Source: VXMO01 sp034422835 (lineage in GTDB: Bacteria; Chloroflexota; Dehalococcoidia; UBA6926). Taken from it: 64,000 nucleotides of DNA. The notes beneath the pieces were generated by a model. The model was not told where the DNA came from and did not search any database. It saw only the letters and a list, made by a program, of their open reading frames with translations. The stretch covers positions 1 through 64,000 of the forward strand of contig DAOUJJ010000007.1 of NCBI GenBank assembly GCA_034422835.1. Direction: 5' to 3'. Positions 43,314 through 52,976 of this stretch are shown one piece after another. The number at the start of each line of letters is the position of its first letter. Position 1 is the first letter of the stretch. The position numbers and the translations under genes were made by a program.

Positions 43314-46271
43314 ATGGCTGAGTCAACTGCCACTCGGCGCGCGCCCAGGCGAGCACGTGTAGCCGATATTGAGAATGCCGCCGTCGGCCACGGTTCCTCC
43401 AAGCTGCGCGCGCTTGGCATCCTTCTATTGTTGGGCATCGTCGGCGGCTCAATCGCGCTCGCGTTATTGCAGCCGCCGGAACTGACGGAACGGCTGGGTC
43501 CGGCGTGGACGTACGCGGGGCCGTGGCTGATTGTCGGGCCCGTTCTCCTCGTTGCGTCCTATATCGCGCTTCGCATCTTCGGGTTCACCAACGCGCGAGT
43601 CTGGCGGTGGGCAGCCGCGGCGCTGCTCAGCACGACAGCGGTCCTAACCGCCATGCATTTTGCCGGTCTCACGGAGTTGTGGGGCGTCCCCATCGAAAAC
43701 AGCCTGTCCATATATCTTGTTGGTTTTTCGGACCTCGCCGTTGTCGGCATTCTCGCCGGACTCGCTCTCGTAACAATCGTTCTCCTTGCGCCTATCGGCA
43801 CAATCAGGGCTGCGAGAGCATCCGGACGCGCAGGACGCGCGGCAGGCGCGGCGAGCGCGAGCGCTGCGGCCGCCGGTGGCGCGGCTGCCAGGCGCAGGGT
43901 GCAAGACGCGCGGGCGCCCCGTGAGTACAGGGATGAGACCCGGACGTCCGAGCTGGATGAGCCTCCTATCCCACGCACGCGGATCGTCATACCCGAGCCT
44001 GCGCGCGCCACAGTGAGGCCGCGATATCCACAGCCGGTCGGTGTTGTGCGTGACCAGCAGCGACGCGTGCAGCAGGAGATAGAGGCGGCCAGAGATGGGG
44101 AGCCGGCGCAAGAGCAACGCCCCCGCATCGTCGTGCCCGGCGTCTCCGGCAACAAGGAGGCGGATGACGCCACACAAGCGTTTCGTGAACGGTACCTCCC
44201 CTCCAGGGAAGCCGTGACCAGTGAAGAACCCGCCAACCAGGAGAACGGGGCGGCGATGGAGGAGAGGCCTCTATTCATCCCTCCTCCCGGTCTCAGCAGC
44301 GTCGATGAACTACGGGCTGAGCACTCGCCTCATTCCGACGTGAATGGCGAGGGATTCGGCATGAATCCCGACGAAGTCGATGAGATGGGGCAGAGAGATC
44401 CGCTGGCGTTCACCGATCATGATGCAGAGGACGAGGAGATTATCTGGAATGCTGATGAGCGCGTTGAGACGCTCAGCGAAGACTCAATCGATGAGTCATT
44501 CGGAAGCATGGACGAGATCAACGAATTGGATACCGATGACCAGGGATTCGTCTTGACGGAAGACGAGGGATTAGAGGCAGCGGACGCCGAACCGGAGGAG
44601 CCGGACACGGAAGACGAAGAGGAAGAGTTTGCCGCTGTTTCCCGCAGCGACCAGGAATTGCTGGACTCTCTCGATCCGTTCGCGGGCCTGCCCAACGTGG
44701 CGTGGAAATTCCCCTCCTTCAAGCTGTTCGACGAACAGCCTCCGGCGGAGGTGGACACCGAATCACACCTGGAAACGGCGGAGGCCATCCAGGAAACCCT
44801 GCAAGAGTACGGCATTGAGGTTGAGGTGACGGAAGTTCGCCCCGGCCCGACCGTCACGCTCTACGGGGTGCGGCCCGGGTGGGACAGGCGCTACCGAACC
44901 GTCCGGGAGCGGGACGAGGACGGTCAGATAGTCGCCCGGCGGCAGGAAGTGGGACGGACACGCGTCAAGGTCGACGCAATATCCAAGCTCGATGACGATC
45001 TCGCCCTGCAGCTTAAGGCGGCAAGCGTGCGTATTGAGACCATCCAGGGCACGAACCTGGTGGGGGTCGAGGTGCCGAACGCGACGGCGGAGACCGTCTA
45101 CATGCGCCCGCAGATGGAGAGTGATGCCTACCACAAGGCACGGGGCAAGAGCATGCTGGCGTTCCCGCTCGGCAAGGGCAGTGGCGGCGAACCCGTGGTT
45201 GCAGACCTCGCCCGGATGCCCCATCTGCTTGTGGCGGGTTCAACGGGCAGCGGAAAGAGCGTCTTCATCAACAGCCTGATCACAAGCCTCATCACACGCG
45301 CCACACCGGAAGACCTCCGCTTCGTGATGATCGATCCGAAGCGAGTCGAGTTGACCATCTATAACGGCATCCCTCACCTGATTACGCCCGTCATCGTCGA
45401 CACGCAGAAAGTCGTCAACGCCCTGCAATGGATGATGCAGCAGATGGATGACCGGCTTGAAATGCTGGCGCAGCAGGGCGCGCGTGATATCGCCTCTTAC
45501 AACGACAAGGTCGGTGAGGGCAACCGCATGCCTTATCTCGTCCTCATCGTTGATGAGTTGGCGGACCTGATGATGACCTCAGGCAAGGCCGTTGAAACCG
45601 GCCTCGTTCGGCTCGCCCAGATGGGACGCGCAACGGGCATCCACCTTGTTGTGGCAACCCAGCGTCCGTCCGTCAACGTCATCACAGGACTCATCAAGGC
45701 CAACTTCCCAACACGGATCAGCTTCATGGTGACGTCGTTGGTCGATTCACGAACGATCCTGGACGGGGCGGGCGCGGAGAAGCTGCTGGGACGCGGCGAC
45801 ATGCTCTACCTGCCGCAGGACGCCTCCCGACCCATCCGCATCCAGAGCGCGTTTATCTCGTCGCATGAATCGGACGCCGTTGTGGACGCGTGGCGCGCCC
45901 AATCCAGGGGTTATGTGCCGCCTGAGCTGCCTGAGTTGATCCAACCGGAGGACATCGGCCTGCAGTCACGGGGCCGGAATGGCAGCACGGATGAGATGAA
46001 CGGGAACGGGGCAAAGCGCAACGGCTCAGGCGAGGACGACATCATGGAGCAGGCGCGCGAGCTGGCTGACATCTACAACGGCAAGGTCTCAACGTCGTTG
46101 CTGCAACGGCGGCTGGGCATTGGCTATCCACGCGCGGCGCGGCTGCGTGACCGGCTTGTCGAAGAGGGTGTGGCCGGAGCCGAGATTCCCAATGCTCCGG
46201 CGGAGACGGCCGGCCGCGGCATCAGACGCACACGCGAAGCCGCCGCAGTCCTAGAAGAAGACGACGAATAG
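43314..46271 (+). CDS. ftsK: DNA translocase FtsK/SpoIIIE
   Basis: A 985-residue membrane-anchored motor that clears chromosomal DNA from the division septum. Four hydrophobic helices lie at about residues 30-170. A long acidic, Glu/Asp-rich linker (about 200-450) is followed by the alpha and motor domains, with Walker A AGSTGSGKSVFINS near 643, Walker B LVLIVDELADLMM, and VATQRPSVNVITGLIKANFP. A C-terminal gamma winged helix (STSLLQRRLGIGYPRAARL) recognises KOPS-type sequences. Length and order are typical. The VirD4-like ATPase at 11.8 kb is a different family and not a duplicate. Confidence 0.96.
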   Translation: MAESTATRRAPRRARVADIENAAVGHGSSKLRALGILLLLGIVGGSIALALLQPPELTERLGPAWTYAGPWLIVGPVLLVASYIALRIFGFTNARVWRWAAAALLSTTAVLTAMHFAGLTELWGVPIENSLSIYLVGFSDLAVVGILAGLALVTIVLLAPIGTIRAARASGRAGRAAGAASASAAAAGGAAARRRVQDARAPREYRDETRTSELDEPPIPRTRIVIPEPARATVRPRYPQPVGVVRDQQRRVQQEIEAARDGEPAQEQRPRIVVPGVSGNKEADDATQAFRERYLPSREAVTSEEPANQENGAAMEERPLFIPPPGLSSVDELRAEHSPHSDVNGEGFGMNPDEVDEMGQRDPLAFTDHDAEDEEIIWNADERVETLSEDSIDESFGSMDEINELDTDDQGFVLTEDEGLEAADAEPEEPDTEDEEEEFAAVSRSDQELLDSLDPFAGLPNVAWKFPSFKLFDEQPPAEVDTESHLETAEAIQETLQEYGIEVEVTEVRPGPTVTLYGVRPGWDRRYRTVRERDEDGQIVARRQEVGRTRVKVDAISKLDDDLALQLKAASVRIETIQGTNLVGVEVPNATAETVYMRPQMESDAYHKARGKSMLAFPLGKGSGGEPVVADLARMPHLLVAGSTGSGKSVFINSLITSLITRATPEDLRFVMIDPKRVELTIYNGIPHLITPVIVDTQKVVNALQWMMQQMDDRLEMLAQQGARDIASYNDKVGEGNRMPYLVLIVDELADLMMTSGKAVETGLVRLAQMGRATGIHLVVATQRPSVNVITGLIKANFPTRISFMVTSLVDSRTILDGAGAEKLLGRGDMLYLPQDASRPIRIQSAFISSHESDAVVDAWRAQSRGYVPPELPELIQPEDIGLQSRGRNGSTDEMNGNGAKRNGSGEDDIMEQARELADIYNGKVSTSLLQRRLGIGYPRAARLRDRLVEEGVAGAEIPNAPAETAGRGIRRTREAAAVLEEDDE

Positions 46272-46296
46272 CCGCTCCCCTGCCCTGCTATCACGC

Positions 46297-46719
46297 CTAT
46301 CGCCACATGTTTCTCAGCAGCGCGGTGAAGCCTGCCTGTTCAAAATCACGGTCATATGCCAGCGCCTGGGTCAATCCCTGCTCTTCCATGACGAGGAAGC
46401 TCGCACAGTCCGTGATGCCCCATGTTTGGTCGCTTCGAGAATCGTACCGCCCCAATGCGTCCCAGAACTGGCTGTCCGTTTGACTAACGATCTGAACGTC
46501 GGGATTAGCCGCGAGCTCCCGGACCATCTGGACCGCGTATTCCCGGAGCGTCTGTCCCCGGCCTGACATATGATTGAGCGCCTCGTTGAGAACCAACTGT
46601 GTGGTAACGATGGGGTCTTCGCCGATACCCTGAGCAATTTCCATCGCTCGCTCATAGAGAGTATCTTCCGGGTTCCATAAGGCTATCCAGTAGCCTGAGT
46701 CTGCGAAGAGAGCCGGCAT
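46297..46719 (-). CDS. PIN-domain toxin (VapC-like)
   Basis: A 140-residue PIN ribonuclease with the acidic residues D7 (FADSGYWI), E in LVLNEALNHM, D in TDCASFLVM and D in YDRDFEQAGF, the Mg-binding quartet of VapC toxins. Its ATG overlaps the antitoxin stop by one base (TGATG). It is the intact relative of the truncated toxin at 35427. The antitoxin precedes it, so the pair is a standard type II module. Confidence 0.88.
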   Translation of the reverse strand: MPALFADSGYWIALWNPEDTLYERAMEIAQGIGEDPIVTTQLVLNEALNHMSGRGQTLREYAVQMVRELAANPDVQIVSQTDSQFWDALGRYDSRSDQTWGITDCASFLVMEEQGLTQALAYDRDFEQAGFTALLRNMWR

Positions 46720-46997
46720 CAGGCCTCTTCTTTAGGGTGACCGTAGAGGTAGTGCTTCTTGTTCCTGGCGCCATCAGTAGGGAGATTTTCCCATACCTCC
46801 GGCGGCATGGAATCCTGGACTTCTTTCACTCTCTCCACGATGCCGAGAAGACCTTTCGAACGCGGCGGCGTATTGTTAGAGCGCACGGATTCCGGCACGT
46901 TCTCAACTGACACGATGACCTCTGTGCCGTCCTTGATTTCAAGCGGCTCCAGAGGGGTCAGGACGCCCTTTTCATATCGTGCCCGCACGGTCGCCAT
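46719..46997 (-). CDS. DUF104/AF2212-type antitoxin
   Basis: A 92-residue antitoxin from the ATG giving MATVRARYEKGVLTPLEPL. It has the small-barrel N-terminus and the C-terminal GLLGIVERVKEVQDSMPP and KHYLYGHP shared with the antitoxin at 35155-35427. The start 46997 is chosen by alignment with its paralog; an in-frame extension adds 17 residues. It is coupled to the PIN toxin. Confidence 0.88.
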   Translation of the reverse strand: MATVRARYEKGVLTPLEPLEIKDGTEVIVSVENVPESVRSNNTPPRSKGLLGIVERVKEVQDSMPPEVWENLPTDGARNKKHYLYGHPKEEA

Positions 46998-47214
46998 GTT
47001 ACCTATGTCCTCACACTCTCCCGCCGGTTCGATTGCCACATGGTTCACCTGAACATAGGGCCATTATAGACGGATGGGCGCGCTGATCCTTCGCTGCGCT
47101 CAGAATGACATGCCCGATGGATTCCCGCTTTCGCGGGAATGACGGAGGAGCGGAGGGAATGACAGAGGGAGTGCCCTTCGACAGGCTCAGGGCGAACGGG
47201 AATAACGGTGGGTG
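46998..47214. repeat. Repeat cluster: three different families
   Basis: Three elements share this gene-free gap. GATCCTTCGCTGCGCTCAG (47085 onward) is a relative of the inverted pair at 2980-3072. ATTCCCGCTTTCGCGGGAAT (47121-47140) is a self-complementary hairpin with eight pairs. CCCTTCGACAGGCTCAGGG (from 47174) is the main family. The cluster separates divergent or tandem minus-strand units and may terminate mrp. Confidence 0.75.
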
Positions 47215-48102
47215 TTAGGAGGCGATCTGGGCGGCGGGTGTCACTTCCTTGACGCGGTCAATCATGCCCTCGGCGATCTCCCGATAGCGCTTCTGCGCCT
47301 TCTTGTGCTTGATGACCGCGAGGTCAGGGCCGATGTCGCTGAAGTCACGCGAAAGCTCCAGGCGTCCCAGGAACGGCACATCGAGGTCCTGGGCCAGACG
47401 CTCCCCGCCGCCCTTGCCAAAGATGTCGCCGGACATGTTCTCCACCACGCCAAGGATATCTATGTTCATCTTCTTGATCATGTTGATGGAGCGCTTGGCG
47501 TCGAGCACGGCAAGGTCTTGCGGGGTGGTCACCACGACGAACCCGTGCAGTTGAAGAGTCTGCATGATGGTCAGGGGGGCGTCGGACGTGCCGGGCGGCA
47601 GGTCAACGACCAGGTACTCAAGATCGCCCCACTCGGTTAGTTCAAGGAACTGGTTGATGGCGTTCGTGACCATCGGCCCGCGCCAGATGATGGCCTCATC
47701 TTCGTTTTCCTGGAACGATGCCATGGAGATAGTCTTGACACCCGCCCGCTGCGGCGGATGGAGAACCCCATCCACATAACGCGGGCGCTCCGTCACACCG
47801 AGCAGCTTGTCCGCGTTCGGGCAGTCGATATCGGCGTCAAGCAGGCCGACGGAATGCCCCATCTGCGACAGCGCGACCGCGAGATTGACGGCGACCGTCG
47901 TCTTGCCGACCCCGCCCTTGCCGCTGTAGACGGCGACGCGATACTGGATCTGATTAAGGTGCTCAGCAATCTTCTTGCGGCGCTCCCATGTCTTCATCAT
48001 GGAGCCAAGGCGCGCGCGGGCCTGATCGTTCATTCCGGGTTGAACCACTGTCTTCCCCTCTCCGTGCTGTACGGCGACGCGCTTGTGCTGCCGCGCCGCC
48101 AA
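47215..48102 (-). CDS. mrp: Mrp/NBP35-family Fe-S cluster carrier ATPase
   Basis: A 295-residue P-loop ATPase that carries or delivers iron-sulfur clusters. The deviant Walker A YSGKGGVGKTTVAVNLA (about residue 60), LLDADIDCPN, IIWRGPMVTNAINQFL, VVDLPPGTSDAPLT and VENMSGD are family hallmarks. An MIP18-like N-terminal domain is lacking, and the CPxC pair of some Mrp proteins is not visible, so cluster binding may differ. The start may be the internal ATG at 48033 (MNDQARARL); the first 23 residues are dispensable-looking. Confidence 0.88.
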   Translation of the reverse strand: MAARQHKRVAVQHGEGKTVVQPGMNDQARARLGSMMKTWERRKKIAEHLNQIQYRVAVYSGKGGVGKTTVAVNLAVALSQMGHSVGLLDADIDCPNADKLLGVTERPRYVDGVLHPPQRAGVKTISMASFQENEDEAIIWRGPMVTNAINQFLELTEWGDLEYLVVDLPPGTSDAPLTIMQTLQLHGFVVVTTPQDLAVLDAKRSINMIKKMNIDILGVVENMSGDIFGKGGGERLAQDLDVPFLGRLELSRDFSDIGPDLAVIKHKKAQKRYREIAEGMIDRVKEVTPAAQIAS

Positions 48103-48162
48103 CCCTCTACATTCTAGCGGGTTAATTCCGACGGCTTAGGAACTGTGAACGTCGGGTGCGTA

Positions 48163-49182
48163 TCAGTTGGGTATCAGTTCAAGTATCTGCGCGGCGTCTT
48201 CCGGATTTGACGATGCCGCAACCTGTATATCGCCCTGTCTGACCTGCGCGAGCACAATCGCGTCCTCAGCTTCGTAGCGATAATAGCGGCCGGTTGGAGA
48301 TTCGATCCTGTCCAGTCCGCCTCGCAGCGCCCCGACGTTGAATCCCCACGAAACCAGGGGGGCCGGGATTCCGGTTTGGGCGATGGCAAGGCCGGTGATG
48401 CCGTGAGCCGCCAACTCCTCCGGCGCAGTATTCACGCTCAGCTCGGGGAGCGAGTCGCCGTAAACCGCAAAAACGGCGTTGGTTAACTGGAGCGTCTCAA
48501 GCATCTCGCCGAATTGCGTGAGGTCGATGATGCCCTGCCCCGCGAGCCAATCAAGTATTTCGTTCATCCGCTCAGGAGGAACCTGTGTGAATCCCGCGGC
48601 GAGCACCGGCTTGGGTGGCGCTTGCGGAAGATTGAGGGCCTTGCGCCAGATTCCCGTTCGAGCCAGTTGTTCATCCGAGACGAAGATGTTCCTGTTCAGC
48701 ACGTCACGCATAGCCCAAACCTGTGCTCGATCGCCAAGCACGACCTCTGTGTCACGACCATTCGTGGCGGCCCACGTTGTCACACCCGCATCAACGCGGG
48801 AGAGCACGTTGTGGGCGGAAATCGCATCGAACTCGCTTCCAAATGAGAAGCGAATCGTCGTGGTTATTGCTTGCTGATCCGCGTCAGCGGGACTCAGCCA
48901 AAGAGAAATCGAGCGGGCTTCCGCCCGCCACGGGACGGTTGAGCCGTCACGCTGCTTGAGGTCCGCGCTGATGCTGATGGTCGAATCGTCGCCGGGCGGT
49001 TTCACAAAGATATAGCCGCCAAGGGGCACGTCGGGGACTCGTTCGCCAAAGCCCTCAGGAACGCCGGGCACACCGTCAACCGAGAGGCGCTCAACGCACC
49101 CCGTGAGGACGACAGCGCTTAGGGTCAGGAGGGCGGCCGACATCAGCCAGCCCAATCCGGGGAGCGTGCGCAGCACAGACAT
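48163..49182 (-). CDS. Lipoprotein of unknown function
   Basis: A 339-residue exported lipoprotein: signal LMSAALLTLSAVVLTGC with the lipobox Cys near residue 29. The rest is unassigned and rich in Asp, Leu and Gln (ISISADLKQRDGSTVPW, FSFGSEFDAISAHNVLSRVDAG). No catalytic motif is seen. Its start is four bases after the uvrB stop, so it is translated with uvrB or just behind it. Confidence 0.7.
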   Translation of the reverse strand: MSVLRTLPGLGWLMSAALLTLSAVVLTGCVERLSVDGVPGVPEGFGERVPDVPLGGYIFVKPPGDDSTISISADLKQRDGSTVPWRAEARSISLWLSPADADQQAITTTIRFSFGSEFDAISAHNVLSRVDAGVTTWAATNGRDTEVVLGDRAQVWAMRDVLNRNIFVSDEQLARTGIWRKALNLPQAPPKPVLAAGFTQVPPERMNEILDWLAGQGIIDLTQFGEMLETLQLTNAVFAVYGDSLPELSVNTAPEELAAHGITGLAIAQTGIPAPLVSWGFNVGALRGGLDRIESPTGRYYRYEAEDAIVLAQVRQGDIQVAASSNPEDAAQILELIPN

Positions 49183-49185
49183 GGC

Positions 49186-51192
49186 TCACTCGATCATCAG
49201 CCGGCGCAGCTCAACCATCTGGTCTCGCAGGGCAGCGGCTTTTTCGAACTCCAGGTTGCGGGCGGCTTGCTTCATCTGCTTCTCAAGCTCGCGGACGGTG
49301 GCGGCGACGTTCTCGTGTGATATTTCGCTGGGGACTGTTTCATACACGGCGCGGGATTCCGCCACCTGCCTCACGCGTTCCGTGATGTCATGGACGGCTT
49401 TCTGGATTCCTTGAGGTATAACCCCGTGATCTGTGTTGTAGTCCTCCTGCAGGTCACGGCGTCGATACGTTTCTTCGATGGCATTGCGCATGGAATCCGT
49501 CACCCGGTCGGCGTACATGATGACGTGGCCGTTCACGTGGCGCGCCGCACGGCCAACGGTCTGGATGAGCGACGTTCCTGAACGGAGATACCCTTCCTTG
49601 TCAGCATCAAGAATGGCAACGAGACTGACTTCCGGCAGATCCAATCCCTCGCGCAGCAGGTTGATGCCCACGACAACGTCATAGACGCCGAGTCGAAGAT
49701 CACGCAGTATCTCGCTGCGGTCCAGTGTCTTCACGTCCGCGTGGATGTAATGGGTCTTGACGCCCATCTCTTGCAGGTAGTCCGCAAGCTGTTCAGCCAT
49801 ACGCTTTGTGAGCGTGGTAACAAGCGCGCGCTCACCGCGATCCACCCGCTCCTTGATCTGAGCAAGCAGGTCGTCAACCTGCCCACGCGTGGGCTTGACC
49901 TCCACCGTCGGATCAAGGAGACCCGTCGGTCGAATAACCTGTTCGACAACGCTGTTGCTGACCTCGTGCTCATAGGGGGCCGGCGTGGCGGACACGAAGA
50001 CAATCTGTCCGAAGAGCTGCTCAAACTCCGTGTAGTTGAGCGGGCGATTATCCAGGGCGGACGGCAGTCGGAAACCATAATCAACGAGCACCTGCTTGCG
50101 CGCGACGTCCCCGTGGAACATACCCCGCAGCTGGGGGATGGTCATGTGCGACTCATCGATAAAGATTAGGTAGTCCTTCGGGAAGTAGTCGAGCAGCGTC
50201 CACGGGCGGCTGCCCGCCTCGCGCCTCTGCAGATGGCGCGAGTAGTTCTCAACACCGGCGCAGTAGCCGGCCTCACGCAGCATCTCAAGGTCATAGCGGG
50301 TGCGCTGTTCAAGGCGCTGCGCCTCAACAAGCTTGCCCTGCTCCCGGAACCATGAAACGCGCTCGTGCAATTCCTCTTCGATATCGATGATGGCGGCGCG
50401 CAGTTTCTCCTCGCCGGTCACCCAGTGCTTGGCGGGATAGATGGCCACCTTTGAGCGTTCACCCAGGATCTGTCCCGTCGTCGTATCAACGGTGACGATT
50501 CGCTCAATCTCATCGCCGAAGAACTCAATGCGGACGGCGGTTTCTTCGTAAGCGGGCTGCAGTTCAATGGTGTCCCCATTGACTCGGAACCGCCCGCGTG
50601 TGAAATCAAAGTCGTTTCGCGCGTATTGCATATCGATGAGACGGCGGATAACGTCGTCCCGTCGGTGCCTCGACCCGCGCTCCAGAATAAGGATGAACGC
50701 GGCATATTCATCCGGCGCGCCAAGGCCATAGATACAGGAGACGGAGGCAACAATGAGTGTGTCTCGGCGCTCCCACAGAGCCTTTGTTGCGGCGTGGCGC
50801 AGCCGATCAATCTCATCATTGATCTGCGCGTCTTTCTCGATGTAGGTGTCCGAGCGGGGGACGTATGCCTCCGGCTGGTAGTAGTCGTAATAGGAAACGA
50901 AGTATTCGACGGCGTTGTTGGGGAAGAAGTCACGGAACTCCATCGCCAACTGCGCGGCGAGTGTCTTGTTGTGCGCGATGACGAGAGCGGGACGCTGGGA
51001 CTGGGCAATGATGTTTGCCATCGTGAACGTCTTGCCGCTGCCCGTTACGCCCTTGAGCGTCTGATAGCGGCGACCGTCGCCAAGACCAGCCACGATTGTG
51101 CCGACGGCTTCGGGCTGATCGCCCATCATGCCAAACGGCGAGACAAGCTCAAACTGCTGATCCGTCGCCGGGTATTCTGCAATCGCCATCAA
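49186..51192 (-). CDS. uvrB: Excinuclease ABC subunit UvrB
   Basis: A 668-residue DNA-damage recognition helicase of nucleotide excision repair. It opens with FELVSPFGMMGDQPEAVGTI. Walker A GVTGSGKTFTMAN (about 43) follows, then the beta-hairpin region EYFVSYYDYYQPEAYVP, and DESHMTIPQLRGMFHGD. The C-terminal RELEKQMKQAARNLEFEKAA is the UVR motif that binds UvrC. Length matches the family. uvrA and uvrC are not in the window. Confidence 0.97.
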   Translation of the reverse strand: MMAIAEYPATDQQFELVSPFGMMGDQPEAVGTIVAGLGDGRRYQTLKGVTGSGKTFTMANIIAQSQRPALVIAHNKTLAAQLAMEFRDFFPNNAVEYFVSYYDYYQPEAYVPRSDTYIEKDAQINDEIDRLRHAATKALWERRDTLIVASVSCIYGLGAPDEYAAFILILERGSRHRRDDVIRRLIDMQYARNDFDFTRGRFRVNGDTIELQPAYEETAVRIEFFGDEIERIVTVDTTTGQILGERSKVAIYPAKHWVTGEEKLRAAIIDIEEELHERVSWFREQGKLVEAQRLEQRTRYDLEMLREAGYCAGVENYSRHLQRREAGSRPWTLLDYFPKDYLIFIDESHMTIPQLRGMFHGDVARKQVLVDYGFRLPSALDNRPLNYTEFEQLFGQIVFVSATPAPYEHEVSNSVVEQVIRPTGLLDPTVEVKPTRGQVDDLLAQIKERVDRGERALVTTLTKRMAEQLADYLQEMGVKTHYIHADVKTLDRSEILRDLRLGVYDVVVGINLLREGLDLPEVSLVAILDADKEGYLRSGTSLIQTVGRAARHVNGHVIMYADRVTDSMRNAIEETYRRRDLQEDYNTDHGVIPQGIQKAVHDITERVRQVAESRAVYETVPSEISHENVAATVRELEKQMKQAARNLEFEKAAALRDQMVELRRLMIE

Positions 51193-51270
51193 CTGATCCT
51201 GACTTCGGGCTCCCTACGTTCGCCCAACACCCTAGTATAACTAGGGTTTGAGTAGGGAGTCGCCCAATCT

Positions 51271-51699
51271 CTACTTTTGGTCGGCTTGTTCGTTCAGCAC
51301 TCGCAAGAACTCTGCGGACGTTACGAATTCCACGCCGCCATACCCCCACATTTGCAGTACCTCCCTGTCCGCCGTCACAAGATAGCGCGCGTTCCCCGCG
51401 TGAGCGGCCTCAACCAGCCGCCGGTCTCCCGCATCCTTCAATGTCAACTCTTCCAAAATAGGCGCTTCGACGATGACTGAATTCTCACGCAACTCTGCCA
51501 ACAGGTTGTCCCGTTCTTCTCTGCTGCTAAGTCTTTCAATCCACCGCGCGCCGACGACCAACTCCGCCTCCCGCAGCGTCTCCTGAGAAGCAACGTGCTC
51601 AAACCGGCCGGCTCGCCACAGATCCAGTATGCGGCTCGCGGAGCCGCCACGGCGCGCAAGCGCGCCCACGAGGAGATTGGTATCGATGATTGCCCTCAC
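51271..51699 (-). CDS. PIN-domain protein without visible antitoxin
   Basis: A 142-residue PIN-fold protein with D6 (IIDTNLLVGAL), E in QETLREAELV, the DAGDRRLVEAAHAG segment and D in VTADREVL, matching the 'putative toxin PIN family' set. The upstream gene is a membrane protein 50 bp away, so no antitoxin is adjacent. It may be an orphan toxin or a non-toxin PIN nuclease. Confidence 0.8.
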   Translation of the reverse strand: MRAIIDTNLLVGALARRGGSASRILDLWRAGRFEHVASQETLREAELVVGARWIERLSSREERDNLLAELRENSVIVEAPILEELTLKDAGDRRLVEAAHAGNARYLVTADREVLQMWGYGGVEFVTSAEFLRVLNEQADQK

Positions 51700-51749
51700 C
51701 GGAACTCCATACGTGGAGGAACAGCCTCACTCCACAGAGGATTACAACC

Positions 51750-52208
51750 TTACTGATACTTATCGGGTCGCTGAACCATGATGCGCGTGATGGCCCACCG
51801 GACCATCAGCAGCGGCGTGATGATGGCGGCAATGATTGGCCCGCGATCAACGTCCGGCAACTGCTCATCGACACGGATTGCGGCAAAGATGCTTACAACA
51901 ATGAGGATGACTTCCATGAACAACTCTCGATTGCCGGGGCGGTTCAGCAGGCCGGTATTCCAGAACGAAATCTCACGGAATGCAGCCAGCAAACTCGTGG
52001 CGATAGCAATCGCAATCAATACCCACGCGATGATTGAAAATTGGGGCAAGAGCAGCCCGATGACGTGCATGTTGAGCAAAACTGCCATGAGACCGATAAC
52101 AGCCCACCACGGGTTAGAAGCCACCATGCCGTAGCGCCCGCCGGTGTACAAAACCCACGCGCAGAACACACTGATCAGTGCCAGAACGACAAAAAAGCTC
52201 TCAAGCAT
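51750..52208 (-). CDS. Four-helix membrane protein of unknown function
   Basis: A 152-residue protein with about four hydrophobic helices (FFVVLALISVFCAWVLY, WWAVIGLMAVLLNMHVIGLL, IIAWVLIAIAIATSLLA, ELFMEVILIVVSIFAAI) and a short basic tail. It has no signature I recognise. It begins four bases after ruvA ends, so the two probably share a transcript. Confidence 0.7.
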   Translation of the reverse strand: MLESFFVVLALISVFCAWVLYTGGRYGMVASNPWWAVIGLMAVLLNMHVIGLLLPQFSIIAWVLIAIAIATSLLAAFREISFWNTGLLNRPGNRELFMEVILIVVSIFAAIRVDEQLPDVDRGPIIAAIITPLLMVRWAITRIMVQRPDKYQ

Positions 52209-52212
52209 GCTT

Positions 52213-52824
52213 CTAGGTTCCGCCTCCGCTCAAGGTGGCCAAAGCCAACCGCACGCGTTCGTCAAGCGGCGGCGGCTCATCCAACTCCGGATTGACAACT
52301 GCCGAGACGGCCACGCGGATCTCCTGCGATGTATAGCCCAATGATTGCAGCACAGCGGTCAACTCTGCGTCCAGAACGGTGGGCACGCGGGTTGCGCCGG
52401 CAGTCAGCCCGGCAAGATCCAACTCATCAAGCTTTCCCTTGAGCTCCACAATAACGCGCGAGGCGCTGCGCTTGCCCACACCGGGCGCGCGCGCCAGTGC
52501 GCCGGCATCTCCCTGCTCTATCGCCTCCACCAGGTCTGCGGGCGACAGCACCGACAGAATGACCAGCCCAAGCCGAGGCCCGATGCCGGAGACGCCGAGA
52601 AGCGCCGTGAACGCCGCCTTCTCCTTCGCGCTGCGGAATCCATAGAGAGTGATGTTCTCGTCGCGGACCATGAGATGGGTGAAGAGACGTACGGGCGCGC
52701 CGATGGGGCCGAGGCCGGACAGGGCGGACGACGGAACCTGGGCACGGACGCTGACGCCGCCGATGGCAACATCAACCCAGTCCTCACCACGCGCCTCAAG
52801 AATGCCCTGAATACTGGATATCAT
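52213..52824 (-). CDS. ruvA: Holliday junction branch-migration protein RuvA
   Basis: A 203-residue protein that binds four-way junctions and loads RuvB. Domain I starts MISSIQGILEARGEDWVDV, then an OB fold with HLMVRDENITLYGFRS. Helix-hairpin-helix pairs are GVSGIGPRLGLVILS and APGVGKRSASRVIVEL. The C-terminal RuvB-binding bundle is VLQSLGYTSQEIRVAVSAV. ATG 52824 is chosen to match family starts; an upstream frame adds 13 residues. ruvC lies 2 kb upstream, with other genes between. Confidence 0.95.
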   Translation of the reverse strand: MISSIQGILEARGEDWVDVAIGGVSVRAQVPSSALSGLGPIGAPVRLFTHLMVRDENITLYGFRSAKEKAAFTALLGVSGIGPRLGLVILSVLSPADLVEAIEQGDAGALARAPGVGKRSASRVIVELKGKLDELDLAGLTAGATRVPTVLDAELTAVLQSLGYTSQEIRVAVSAVVNPELDEPPPLDERVRLALATLSGGGT

Positions 52825-52976
52825 CACTGCAAGCGTAACAGAGGGCAACGCCTTGCGCCGCACGCGAACTTGTCATCCGTGGCCGGCCTGTATAGACTTT
52901 GGATGTGGCAACGTGGTATGAAATACAGTAAGTATGGATATGATAATATGAATATGAATTGCATGTGAGGTGAGGC

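Noticed and set aside
43314..46271. FtsK as part of a mobile element
   Set aside because: Full chromosomal FtsK with membrane domain and gamma domain, flanked by galU and host repeats.
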